Source of the DNA: Azoarcus sp.
GTDB lineage: Bacteria; Pseudomonadota; Gammaproteobacteria; Burkholderiales; Rhodocyclaceae
Direction: 5' to 3'
Length of the DNA: 30,350 nucleotides
Assembly (NCBI GenBank): GCA_031282905.1
Contig: JAITCV010000022.1
Span: 1-30,350, forward strand
This document shows positions 18,801 through 25,268 of this stretch, one piece after another. Made by a program: the position numbers and the translations under genes. The notes under the pieces were generated by a model. That model was given only the letters and a program-made list of their open reading frames with translations, was not told where the DNA came from and did not search any database. The first letter of the stretch is position 1, and each line of letters begins with the position of its first letter.

Positions 18801-19529
18801 GCGCACGGCCAACCGGGGCGACCGGAGATCGCCATCGGCATCGAAACTCGCCGTATAGCCGCCCACCTTCTCCATCGTTCCGGCCAGTTGCCCATGCAGC
18901 GCAAGCGCAAACGGCGCCTCGGCGGCCAGTTCCCCCTCGATGTGCACCGTGCCGAATGGCAAATCGGCGGCGAGTTCGCGCAGCCGGTACATGCTTTCGT
19001 TCTTGCCCTCACCGCCTTGTTCGCCCCGTACATCCAGGCGAGCCGCGCGCAGGTTGAAGCGGGTATCCGCATGGCGCAGGGTCAGCGCGCCGACGGCGAC
19101 CCCGGACAGATCGAAATCGATGGGTGGACGCAGGCTTGCGGGCAAGACGCCGGGCGTCGCCGTGGAAGTTTCATCCCGGATGATTTCGCCCTCGACCGCC
19201 CCGAGCCACAAGCGGGTGATGACGAGCCTGCCATCCCGCAGCGCCGCGGGCGACCAGTCCGCTTCCAGACCCTCGACCGTCAGCTTGAGCATCGGCAAAT
19301 CCACGCGCAGGCGGGAAAGCGTCAGCGGCCCGATCAAACGGCCCTCTCCCCCCTCGATTGCCACTGCCCCGTCGCTTGCCCACGCAAGCCCCCAAGCCAG
19401 CGCCCGCAAACCGGAACGGGATAACGACAGCCAGCAGCACAGGGCGGACAACAAGATCAGGACAGCCGCGAATGCGACGGCAAGACGGCGGGCAAGAAGG
19501 CGCAGGCGAAAGCCGAAAAAAAATCCCAT
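15885..19529 (-). CDS. tamB: TamB-like inner-membrane-anchored translocation/assembly protein
   Basis: The 1214-residue protein has a single N-terminal membrane anchor (about residues 15-36, AVAFAAVLILLSALCCWLSL). A very long region of repeating beta segments follows, forming the lipid-conducting groove fold of the AsmA/TamB group. The C-terminal TamB (DUF490) domain includes GGRYRGYGQRLEITRGAITFQG, NPGLNITALR, SEPEVSDPEKLSWLVLGR and a terminal DLYYTFSFR that resembles an outer-membrane beta-strand signal. TamB spans the periplasm and helps insert outer-membrane proteins or move phospholipids. It lies 90 bases after kdsB and 61 bases before psd on the same strand. The usual partner tamA is not adjacent on either side. 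The start at ATG 19529 fits the anchor position. Confidence 0.9.
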   Translation of the reverse strand: MGFFFGFRLRLLARRLAVAFAAVLILLSALCCWLSLSRSGLRALAWGLAWASDGAVAIEGGEGRLIGPLTLSRLRVDLPMLKLTVEGLEADWSPAALRDGRLVITRLWLGAVEGEIIRDETSTATPGVLPASLRPPIDFDLSGVAVGALTLRHADTRFNLRAARLDVRGEQGGEGKNESMYRLRELAADLPFGTVHIEGELAAEAPFALALHGQLAGTMEKVGGYTASFDADGDLRSPRLAVRAQFGEAWARAQLELSPFDALPLKALDLDVDALDPSVLAADLPGAMLRLHARFVPFMEGAWAVRGPVEIANTRPGALDGNRIPWTRLAANVELDAQRLKLADLALDGAGGAIRGELDWRWGKVPRSAAQTVDAGSACADVASAYLPPLPAALGDLYANVSVTTLDPARVDTRLPSLGVNGQSELRLDATRQQLALVFDLDAGKALAGQGKADFACGRLDHVDSLFIHDGNRLRIQGSGGRIGDKLTLEIDVPKLGVFGHDLSGQAWLRGEGRVERGGGLATTLRLGVAKLGFATVDEIDAEFDGIWAMERWQGRLTRLESRGAWPLKLLQPAALAVAKNEAALTGAGFDAGRHGHIRLDEIRWMASDGTAATLNGASENALGNVFVAVGSLRGLTLAGEFAALRTPRTAPLILGADWNLRVDDHAIEGEARLFHESGDLSLHGEIATRLGLERFEAQMRAHERRLALTLIARARELGEVNAHLDAGIEGAGLDWRLSHDDPLAGAVSLNMPSIAWLGRLWRENVEVAGQIGAEVSLSGTLLTPDMKGQIKGSALQVALVDQGLILDGGVLEATFDQNHLRLDRLVFESSNRVTPNDNRLPVAQLTASPGRLLLSGELALGRDDGETNTEGAAAASWGRGQIDFTAERLPLLQRPDRWLLISGAGTLKLASTLDVDAKVHADAGFFRIDETPPPSLGDDVIIRQRRDGESAAGTGLGLSGKIAIDLGNALRLDAFGIDTRLGGALDVFLRPGAQPRFLGTISTIGGRYRGYGQRLEITRGAITFQGEMNNPGLNITALRRGLEVEAGVAITGSAKQPRVRLVSEPEVSDPEKLSWLVLGRPPDASEGADFGLLMPAAQALLGGPGGGMSEELAHSLGFDSVTFGQGDLNSTRHAATSKVVGGGSRVSAGPTVSGDVLAVGKRLSKDVLLSFEQSVGGAESLVKLTWQLSRNLSLIARGGSDNAFDLYYTFSFR

Positions 19530-19619
19530 TTCCTATACCGAATCCGGGCCAGGGTCAAGTTCCCATACACCCTGTATTTTTCGTTGAAAATCTATGCTGA
19601 CAGCCTTCTTCGGCCCTTC

Positions 19620-20405
19620 TCATGCGAACATCGCCCGTACCCGCGCCAGGTCTTCGGCGGTATCGACACCAGCGGGCGGGGCGGCGTCGAGGGGCAATAC
19701 CCGGATCGGGAAACCGTACCAGAGCGCGCGCAGTTGTTCGAGTACTTCCCATTGCTCGATGGGCGCGGGGACGAGGGTGGCATGGCGGCGCAGGAAACCG
19801 ACGCGATAGGCATAAATGCCGACATGGCGCTTGATGGGCAAGCCTGGCGGCAGGCTCTGTGGCAAGTCCGGTGGCAAACCCGGTCCATCGCCACACCAGG
19901 CGTCGCGCGCCCATGGAATCGGCGCGCGGGAAAAATAGAGCGCTCGTCCGCGCGCATCGGTGACCACCTTGACCACATTGGCGTTGAATATTTCGGCGGG
20001 ATCGACGATGGGGTGGGCGGCGGTGGCGATGGCCGCTTCGGGGTCGGCGGCGAGTGTTTCCGCGACCGCGGCGATCAGGGCGGGGTCGATCAGGGGTTCG
20101 TCGCCTTGCACATTCACCACGATGTCATCGTCAGGCCAGCCCAGGGTGACGGCGACTTCGGCGATGCGGTCGGTGCCGCTGGGATGATCGTTGCGAGTCA
20201 TCCGCGCTTGCCCACCGGCGGCGGATACCGCGTCACGCACGCCAACGTGGTCGGTGGCAACCCATACGTCCACGGCGCCCGAGGCGCGCGCGCGTTCCAG
20301 TACCCGAACCACCATCGGCTGGCCGCCGAGGTCGGCGAGCGGCTTGCCGGGGAGGCGGGTGGAGGAAAAACGCGCCGGGATGACGACGTGAAATGCCGCG
20401 CTCAT
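19620..20405 (-). CDS. kdsB: 3-deoxy-manno-octulosonate cytidylyltransferase (CMP-Kdo synthetase)
   Basis: The 261-residue enzyme has the nucleotidyltransferase N-terminus FHVVIPARFSSTRLPGKPL, then ATDHVGV, TRNDHPSGTDRIAEVA and NVQGDEPLIDP, all KdsB hallmarks. Later come FSRAPIPWARD and HVGIYAYRVGFL. It activates Kdo with CTP for transfer to lipid A in the cytoplasm. The start has GGGAG just upstream and lies 12 bases after the Trm112-like gene. It belongs to the exbB-exbD-lpxK-Trm112-kdsB run, an order common in betaproteobacteria, which links lipid A and Kdo synthesis. Confidence 0.96.
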   Translation of the reverse strand: MSAAFHVVIPARFSSTRLPGKPLADLGGQPMVVRVLERARASGAVDVWVATDHVGVRDAVSAAGGQARMTRNDHPSGTDRIAEVAVTLGWPDDDIVVNVQGDEPLIDPALIAAVAETLAADPEAAIATAAHPIVDPAEIFNANVVKVVTDARGRALYFSRAPIPWARDAWCGDGPGLPPDLPQSLPPGLPIKRHVGIYAYRVGFLRRHATLVPAPIEQWEVLEQLRALWYGFPIRVLPLDAAPPAGVDTAEDLARVRAMFA

Positions 20406-20417
20406 GCTCCCGGCTCT

Positions 20418-20606
20418 TCAGCGCAGCGCATCGACGTCTTCGGCGCTGAGCGCGCGGGCTTCTTCATCGAGCATCACCGGGATGCCGTCCCTGATCGGGT
20501 AGGCCAGGCGGTCGGCCTTGCAGACCAGTTCCTGCTCGTCCTTCAGGTAGTCGAGCGGACCCTTGCACAGCGGGCAGACGAGAATTTCAAGCAATCTGGC
20601 GTCCAT
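20418..20606 (-). CDS. Trm112-family small zinc-ribbon-like protein (YcaR-like)
   Basis: This 62-residue protein reads MDARLLEILVCPLCKGPLDY, with CPLC at 11-14 and a further cysteine in ELVCKAD, then LAYPIRDGIPVML, the standard pattern of the YcaR/Trm112 family. Family members are small scaffold or activator proteins, best known in eukaryotes as methyltransferase partners; the bacterial role is unclear. Its start overlaps the end of lpxK by 20 bases and kdsB follows 12 bases later, so it is co-expressed with lipid A and Kdo genes. The conserved position suggests a supporting role there, which is inference. Confidence 0.93.
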   Translation of the reverse strand: MDARLLEILVCPLCKGPLDYLKDEQELVCKADRLAYPIRDGIPVMLDEEARALSAEDVDALR

Positions 20607-21594
20607 CGTTCAACTTCTCCAGGATGTGGTCGGCTGCGCCATCGGCGATCACCGCCTCGACGGGCAATTCCCAAGTCTCAGGGGGGGCGAAAGGGGCGCA
20701 TTTTACCGCATCCTTCGCCGTCATCAGTTTGGGTTCTCCCGGGGCAAAGCCCAGATCGGCGGCGTGATAGCGATGATGATCGGGAAAAGAGTGAGGGATC
20801 ACGTCCAGCCCGAGCGCGGCAAGCTGGTCGAAAAAACGCTGCGGGCGGCCAATGCCGGCAATGGCGTGTACCCGCTGCCCGGCGAAAGCTGCCGCCGCGC
20901 ACCAGCGTTGCGGATCTTGCAGTGAACGGAAACGCGCGCCGACGAGCTTCATCTCCACCACGGGCACCGCGCCCGCCTCGGCCCGCGTCCGGGGCGATAG
21001 TTCGCCATGGGCGACGATCAGGTCGACTTCGGCCAGCCGCGCGCGCGTTTCGCGCAGGGGGCCGGCGGGCAAGGGCCAGCCATTGCCCAACGTGGCTTCG
21101 TCCACCACCGCGATCTCGATCGTGCGCGCAAGTCGATAGTGTTGCATTCCGTCATCGGCGACAATGACGTCGCAATCGGGATGGGCGGCGAGCAGCACGC
21201 GCGCCGCGGCTGGACGATCTCGCCCGACCGCCAGCGGACAAGCGGTCAGGCGGGCGAGCAACACCGGCTCGTCGCCGCACAGGCCGGGGTCGGAAGCCGC
21301 ATCGACCAAGCGGCATCCTTGTCCTGCCCCGCCATGGCCGCGCGACACGATGCCAGGGCGATACCCCGCCGCCCGCAGGATGTCGACCAGCCACGCGACC
21401 ACTGGGGTCTTGCCGCTGCCGCCCACGGCAATGTTGCCGACCACGATCACCGGCACGGGCAGGCATTCACGACGCAGCAGCCCATGGCGATAAAGACGGC
21501 GGCGCAATCCGGCGATGGCGCGAAAGAGCAGCGCCAGCGGCAAGAGCGCCCTCGCCATCCAAGCGCGCCGCCGCCAGAAAGCGGGTGGCCTCAT
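20587..21594 (-). CDS. lpxK: Tetraacyldisaccharide 4'-kinase
   Basis: The 335-residue enzyme phosphorylates the 4' position of the lipid A disaccharide at the inner membrane. An N-terminal membrane-associated helix (residues 12-30) precedes VPVIVVGNIAVGGSGKTPVV, the LpxK Walker A region. RGHGG, GDEPVLLA and the Walker B-like VIVADDGMQHYRLAR follow, as does FPDHHRYHAADL near the C-terminus. It lies 36 bases after exbD. That gap holds a short direct repeat (TCAGCGGAAAA at 21605-21615 and 21619-21629). It overlaps the Trm112-like gene by 20 bases, indicating coupled translation. Confidence 0.95.
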   Translation of the reverse strand: MRPPAFWRRRAWMARALLPLALLFRAIAGLRRRLYRHGLLRRECLPVPVIVVGNIAVGGSGKTPVVAWLVDILRAAGYRPGIVSRGHGGAGQGCRLVDAASDPGLCGDEPVLLARLTACPLAVGRDRPAAARVLLAAHPDCDVIVADDGMQHYRLARTIEIAVVDEATLGNGWPLPAGPLRETRARLAEVDLIVAHGELSPRTRAEAGAVPVVEMKLVGARFRSLQDPQRWCAAAAFAGQRVHAIAGIGRPQRFFDQLAALGLDVIPHSFPDHHRYHAADLGFAPGEPKLMTAKDAVKCAPFAPPETWELPVEAVIADGAADHILEKLNDGRQIA

Positions 21595-21630
21595 CGAGCG
21601 CGATTCAGCGGAAAAGACTCAGCGGAAAAA

Positions 21631-22053
21631 TCAGTTTTGCACCTGCCGGGTGGCGAACGTGATATGCGCCAACCCCGCCTGCTGCGCGGCCTGCATCACA
21701 TTGACCACGCTTTGGTGGGCGGCCTTGGCATCGGCATTGATCACCACCACCGGTAGCTGTTCGCCTGCCGGCACCGCGTGGCTCAAAGCGTCGGCGATGC
21801 TGCCGACGCTCTGGTCGACGATCATCTTGTCCGCGACCATCACCTCATTGGTCGAACTGATCGCCACGTTGATCTCGGTGCTGACTTCGGGGGTGTCTGC
21901 CGCCTCGGCGGTGGGCAGGGCAACCTCCATGCCGCTGATTTTGTTGAAGGTCGTGGTCAGGGTCAGGAAAATGATGATGACCAGAACCACGTCGATCAGG
22001 GGGATGAGGTTGATCTCGGGTTCTTCCTGGCTGCGGTTGCGACGGAAATTCAT
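21631..22053 (-). CDS. exbD: ExbD/TolR-family biopolymer transport protein
   Basis: The 140-residue protein has a short cytoplasmic start, MNFRRNRSQEEPEINLIP, then one transmembrane helix LIDVVLVIIIFLTLTTTF with the conserved proton-path Asp (D21). A periplasmic domain ends in VVINADAKAAHQSVVNVMQAAQQAGLAHITFAT, the ExbD/TolR peptidoglycan-side fold. With ExbB it forms a proton-driven motor. It starts 21 bases after exbB with GGGAG upstream. No tonB, tolA or tolB is nearby, so whether it powers TonB, Tol or another partner cannot be told. The link to lpxK is a common betaproteobacterial arrangement. Confidence 0.94.
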   Translation of the reverse strand: MNFRRNRSQEEPEINLIPLIDVVLVIIIFLTLTTTFNKISGMEVALPTAEAADTPEVSTEINVAISSTNEVMVADKMIVDQSVGSIADALSHAVPAGEQLPVVVINADAKAAHQSVVNVMQAAQQAGLAHITFATRQVQN

Positions 22054-22074
22054 CTTCGCCCAGCTCCCGCGCGG

Positions 22075-22731
22075 TCAGCGCTTGCGTTCGCCATGGATAC
22101 GCTCAACATGGTGGGCGCGTTCGCCATGGACGCGTTCACCGTGCGCCACTTCAACGAGCTTGATCGCCTGTTGTTCCATGTCGACCACGAAATCATCGAT
22201 CAGGCGACGGAAATGACGCCAGAAAATGGTCGCGGGAATGGCGATGATGAGCCCGAAGCCGGTGGTGTAGAGCGCAATCGAAATCCCCCTGGCCAACTGC
22301 GTCGGGTCGGCGCCGCTGGCGCCCTGTGAAGCGAAGATGTCGATCATGCCGACGATGGTGCCGAACAGACCCAGCAGCGGGCTGATCGCGGCAATGGTAC
22401 CCAGAGTGGTCATGAAACGTTCGAGTTCATGCGCCACCGCGCGACCGCTCTCTTCGATCGACTCTTTCATCACTTCGCGCGAACTGTTGAAATCGCGCAG
22501 GCCCGCGGCCAGCACCTGTCCCAACGGCGAATGCGCCGCGACCCGGTTGATCATCTCGGGCGGCGCGCCGCTCCTGCCCACATCGGAGATGATGCGTTCG
22601 AGCAAACCGGATGGCACTACCCGGCTGCGACGCAAACTGATCGAACGTTCGATGATCAACGCCACAGCGATCACCGAAGCCAACAACAGCGGCCACATCG
22701 GCCAGCCGCCCGCCTTAAGCAATGCGAACAC
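22075..22731 (-). CDS. exbB: ExbB/TolQ-family proton channel protein with His-rich tail
   Basis: I choose GTG 22731 (218 residues, MFALLKAGGWPMWPLLLASV), which has GGGG six bases upstream and matches the usual ExbB start. A TTG at 22743 would add four residues. The first transmembrane helix is at about 9-27. The MotA/TolQ/ExbB core has ERFMTTLGTIAAISPLLGLFGTIVGMI and ISIALYTTGFGLIIAIPATIFWRHF. The C-terminus carries an odd charged repeat of HGER type (HGERVHGERAHH, then VERIHGERKR), encoded by repeated DNA at about 22078-22140. With ExbD it conducts protons and energises an envelope partner. It heads the exbB-exbD-lpxK-kdsB run, with a candidate promoter upstream. Confidence 0.93.
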   Translation of the reverse strand: MFALLKAGGWPMWPLLLASVIAVALIIERSISLRRSRVVPSGLLERIISDVGRSGAPPEMINRVAAHSPLGQVLAAGLRDFNSSREVMKESIEESGRAVAHELERFMTTLGTIAAISPLLGLFGTIVGMIDIFASQGASGADPTQLARGISIALYTTGFGLIIAIPATIFWRHFRRLIDDFVVDMEQQAIKLVEVAHGERVHGERAHHVERIHGERKR

Positions 22732-22760
22732 ACTTGTCCCCAAAAATCAGTGAAGGCGAG

Positions 22761-22789
22761 ACTGTAGCCTTGACGCGTCCGCCGGGCAA
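22761..22789 (-). promoter_or_regulatory. Candidate sigma70-like promoter for the exbB-lpxK-kdsB run
   Basis: On the minus strand TTGCCC (22789-22784) and TACAGT (22766-22761) are exactly 17 bases apart, each matching four of six consensus bases. They lie about 30 bases before the exbB GTG. The 104-base gap between dapB and exbB shows nothing else clear, and no U-tract terminator. Confidence 0.35.
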
Positions 22790-22835
22790 GCCCAATTGCA
22801 TTGTACGCGGCCGCAAGAGCGCAAAAAGCTGCATA

Positions 22836-23645
22836 TCAGCGCAAACCCAACACATCTTGCATGTCGAAAAGCCCCTGCGGATGCCCGGCAAGAAAACGCG
22901 CGGCGCGCAGCGCGCCCAGGGCATAGGGCATGCGGCTGGCGGATTTGTGGGTGATTTCGATGCGCTCGCCGATCCCCGCGAACAGCACGGTGTGATCGCC
23001 CACCACATCGCCGCCGCGAATGGCCGAAAACGCGATGGTCTCGGCCCGCCGCTCGCCGGTCACGCCCTGCCGCCCGTGAATCGCGCACTGGTCGAGATCA
23101 CGTCCCTGTGCTTGGGCGACGATTTCGCCCATGCGCAACGCGGTACCCGAAGGCGCGTCGACCTTGAAGCGGTGATGGGTCTCGATGACTTCGACATCGT
23201 AATCTTTTTCCCCGAGGATGCGGGCGGCGACATCGAGCAGGCGGAACACCGCGTTCACCCCGACCGCCATGTTGGGCGCGAAGACCACCGGGATCGATTT
23301 CGCCGCCGCCGCGATCGCGGCCTTGCCCGTCGCATCGAAACCGGTGGTGCCGATCACCACGGCCTTGTTCGCCTTTACCGCATACGCCAGGTGTGCGAGC
23401 GTGCCTTCCGGGCGGGTGAAATCGATCAGGCAATCCGCGGCCGCAATCGCGGCGGCGGCATCGTCGCCAATGGGAACGCCGCTCGCCACCCCGGCCATTT
23501 CCCCGGCATCGCGCCCGATGAAAGGCGTGCCCGGACGATCGAAGGCGGCGGCCAGCGCCACGTTTTCATCCTTGAGCGCGGCCTCGATCAACATCCTGCC
23601 CATCCGGCCCGACGCGCCGGCAATTGCTACTCGAACTGCGCCCAT
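22836..23645 (-). CDS. dapB: 4-hydroxy-tetrahydrodipicolinate reductase
   Basis: The 269-residue enzyme has the NAD(P)-binding VAIAGASGRMGRMLIEA at residues 6-22, IGTTGFD, FAPNMAVGVN, and the catalytic and substrate-binding stretch ETHHRFKVDAPSGTAL with its His-His and Lys. It makes tetrahydrodipicolinate for lysine and the meso-diaminopimelate of peptidoglycan. Length is normal. It follows bamE by 67 bases on the same strand. The nearby order fur/bamE/dapB is common in betaproteobacteria. Confidence 0.96.
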   Translation of the reverse strand: MGAVRVAIAGASGRMGRMLIEAALKDENVALAAAFDRPGTPFIGRDAGEMAGVASGVPIGDDAAAAIAAADCLIDFTRPEGTLAHLAYAVKANKAVVIGTTGFDATGKAAIAAAAKSIPVVFAPNMAVGVNAVFRLLDVAARILGEKDYDVEVIETHHRFKVDAPSGTALRMGEIVAQAQGRDLDQCAIHGRQGVTGERRAETIAFSAIRGGDVVGDHTVLFAGIGERIEITHKSASRMPYALGALRAARFLAGHPQGLFDMQDVLGLR

Positions 23646-23712
23646 GAATCAGCTTCTCCAATAAATCAACCGCCTCGAAAAAAATCCGAGGGCATATTCA
23701 ACCGTACAGTTC

Positions 23713-24195
23713 TTATTTTTCCGACGCGGGCGGAATTTCGATTGTGCGGGTGGGTGATGGTGATGCGCCATCAGTGCCCAACGCCTCGACCTCTCCCGCG
23801 ATCACATCGCCCTCGACGTGATCGAGCCGGTCATCGACGAAAAAAACCGAGATCACCCGCTGTTCGGCCTCACCCTTGCCGGGCTGGAAGCGGTACACGT
23901 AATCCCAACGATCGGTGCGGAAAACATCCACCATCAGGGGCGAGCCCAGGACGAAGCGCACCTGTTCGCGGCTCATGCCGCGCTTCAGGTGGGCAAGCAT
24001 GGCTTGATCCACATGGTTGCCCTGGCGCACATCGATGCGGTAGGGATCGACGCCGCGGGCGATCGAATCGAACGAAGAGGAGCAGGCGGAAAGCGCGCCG
24101 ATCACGAGACCAGTGGCGAGCGCCGGGAAAAGTCGCCGCGTGAGCCGGGAAAATCCAGCAGGGACGGGCAAAGAATGATTGGCCATGAAACGCAT
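23713..24195 (-). CDS. bamE: Outer membrane assembly lipoprotein BamE (SmpA/OmlA)
   Basis: The 160-residue lipoprotein precursor has a basic N-region, a hydrophobic stretch LFPALATGLVIGALSAC, and a lipobox LSAC, so the mature protein is anchored through that cysteine. The BamE fold follows: PYRIDVRQGNHVDQAMLAHL, KRGMSREQVRFVLGSPL, DRWDYVYRF and ISVFFVDDRLDHVEGD. It is a non-essential helper of the BAM outer-membrane protein insertase. I use ATG 24195 (MRFMANHS); ATG 24186 is possible, and the much longer open frame upstream lacks BamE features. A proline- and serine-rich tail (GASPSPTRTIEIPPASEK) extends past the domain. The gene is divergent from fur. Confidence 0.93.
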   Translation of the reverse strand: MRFMANHSLPVPAGFSRLTRRLFPALATGLVIGALSACSSSFDSIARGVDPYRIDVRQGNHVDQAMLAHLKRGMSREQVRFVLGSPLMVDVFRTDRWDYVYRFQPGKGEAEQRVISVFFVDDRLDHVEGDVIAGEVEALGTDGASPSPTRTIEIPPASEK

Positions 24196-24310
24196 GAAGG
24201 AAGCCTTGCTCCTCGTTGGCGCGCATCGGGCAAATGCGCGGTTCTCAATACAGGGCAAAAAATATAACATAGCGGGACTGCGCAGCATCATCCGCTTTCT
24301 GCCCCCTACC
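24196..24310. promoter_or_regulatory. Divergent bamE/fur promoter region
   Basis: The 115-base gap holds an AT-rich patch at about 24242-24272 in otherwise GC-rich sequence. On the plus strand TATAAC (24263-24268) is a good -10 box, with a weak -35 (TTCTCA at 24242-24247, spacing 15), about 40 bases before the fur ATG. No clear bamE promoter pair or Fur box could be fixed by eye. Confidence 0.4.
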
Positions 24311-24799
24311 ATGTCCGAAAACTCCCAGAACCTGAAAAGCATCGGCCTCAAGGCCACCTATCCCCGGCTCAAGATCCTCGATCTGTTCCAGCATACAATA
24401 CATCAGCATCTCGCCGCCGAGGATGTCTATCGCCTGCTGATCAACGACGGCATGGAAATCGGGCTGGCGACCGTCTATCGCGTGCTCACCCAGTTCGAGC
24501 AGGCCGGTCTTCTGGAACGCCATTATTTCGAGACCGGCAAGGCGGTGTTCGAACTGAACAAGGGCAAACACCACGACCATCTGGTCTGCCTGCAATGTGG
24601 CCGGGTCGAAGAATTCTTCGACCCCGAAATCGAGCGCCGCCAGAACGCCGTCGCCACCGAACGTGGCTTCGCCATCAAGGGGCACGCGCTCTATCTCTAT
24701 GCCGATTGCCTGCGCGAGAACTGCCCGCACCGCGACGGCGAAACGCTCAGTGACTCGCTGGTAAATCCTTCACCCCGCGAACGGCATCTCCTGCCTTGA
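24311..24799 (+). CDS. fur: Ferric uptake regulator Fur
   Basis: The 162-residue regulator has the Fur winged-helix start NLKSIGLKATYPRLKILDLF, then HLAAEDVYRLL and GLATVYRVLTQFEQAGLL (recognition helix). Metal-site features are HYFETGKAVFEL, KHHDHLVCLQCGRVEEFFD with the CxxC pair, and a late cysteine pair in DCLRENCPHR. With Fe(II) it represses iron uptake genes. The KHHDHLVC pattern fits Fur better than Zur. The tail after CPHR (about 21 residues, SDSLVNPSPRERHLLP) is unlike the usual His-rich Fur ending and overlaps the 3' end of the convergent DUF192 gene by 53 bases. Confidence 0.95.
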   Translation: MSENSQNLKSIGLKATYPRLKILDLFQHTIHQHLAAEDVYRLLINDGMEIGLATVYRVLTQFEQAGLLERHYFETGKAVFELNKGKHHDHLVCLQCGRVEEFFDPEIERRQNAVATERGFAIKGHALYLYADCLRENCPHRDGETLSDSLVNPSPRERHLLP

Positions 24800-25211
24800 A
24801 ACCGCGCGCGGCAAACCAGCCCTGATTCATCTCCAGCGCGAAACGCGCCGGTTTGGCCGCGCAATGGCTGTCTTCGGTCTCGGGGGCCATATCCTCGATA
24901 TTGACAATGCGCCCTTCGTCGTCGAGAAAAGCCACCGACAGCGCGATCCGCGTATTTTTCATCCACATGCAATGCTGGGCGGCGACAGGAAAGACAAAGA
25001 CCATGCCCTGATATACCGGCATGCTGGCGCGGTTCATCAGCCCAAGCTGGCGGTCGGCATTGTTCGCCGCGATTTCGGCCTCGATGCGAAACATGCCCAG
25101 CCATAAATCGGCGCGCGGCATCGCCGCCCAGGCGCGCGCCGCCAGACCGGTCAACAACACAGCCAACAGCAACGCCCTCGGCAAGCGTCTGGTTCTATCA
25201 CATCCCCTCAT
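24747..25211 (-). CDS. Exported DUF192-family protein
   Basis: The 154-residue protein has a signal peptide (MRGCDRTRRLPRALLLAVLLTGLAARAWA in two parts, residues 1-29). The DUF192 core follows: FRIEAEIAANNADRQLGLMNR, MVFVFPVAAQHCMWMKNTRIALSVAFLD, IVNIEDMAPET and FALEMNQGWFAARGFKAGD. The family is common and small; structures show a beta-rich fold, but its biochemical role is not established. An AAGG ribosome binding site precedes the ATG. It lies 57 bases after the Rieske gene on the same strand, so they may be co-transcribed, and its last 53 bases overlap fur tail-to-tail. Confidence 0.9.
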   Translation of the reverse strand: MRGCDRTRRLPRALLLAVLLTGLAARAWAAMPRADLWLGMFRIEAEIAANNADRQLGLMNRASMPVYQGMVFVFPVAAQHCMWMKNTRIALSVAFLDDEGRIVNIEDMAPETEDSHCAAKPARFALEMNQGWFAARGFKAGDAVRGVKDLPASH

Positions 25212-25268
25212 CGCCCTTTTCCTTGCTCGTGACAGAGCAGATCAACCAATTTTGTTCTGGGCACCCGC

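Noticed and set aside
21605..21629. Two copies of TCAGCGGAAAA, 14 bases apart, between exbD and lpxK
   Set aside because: It is a small local duplication in a 36-base gap. Two copies are too few to call a regulatory repeat or slippage locus.
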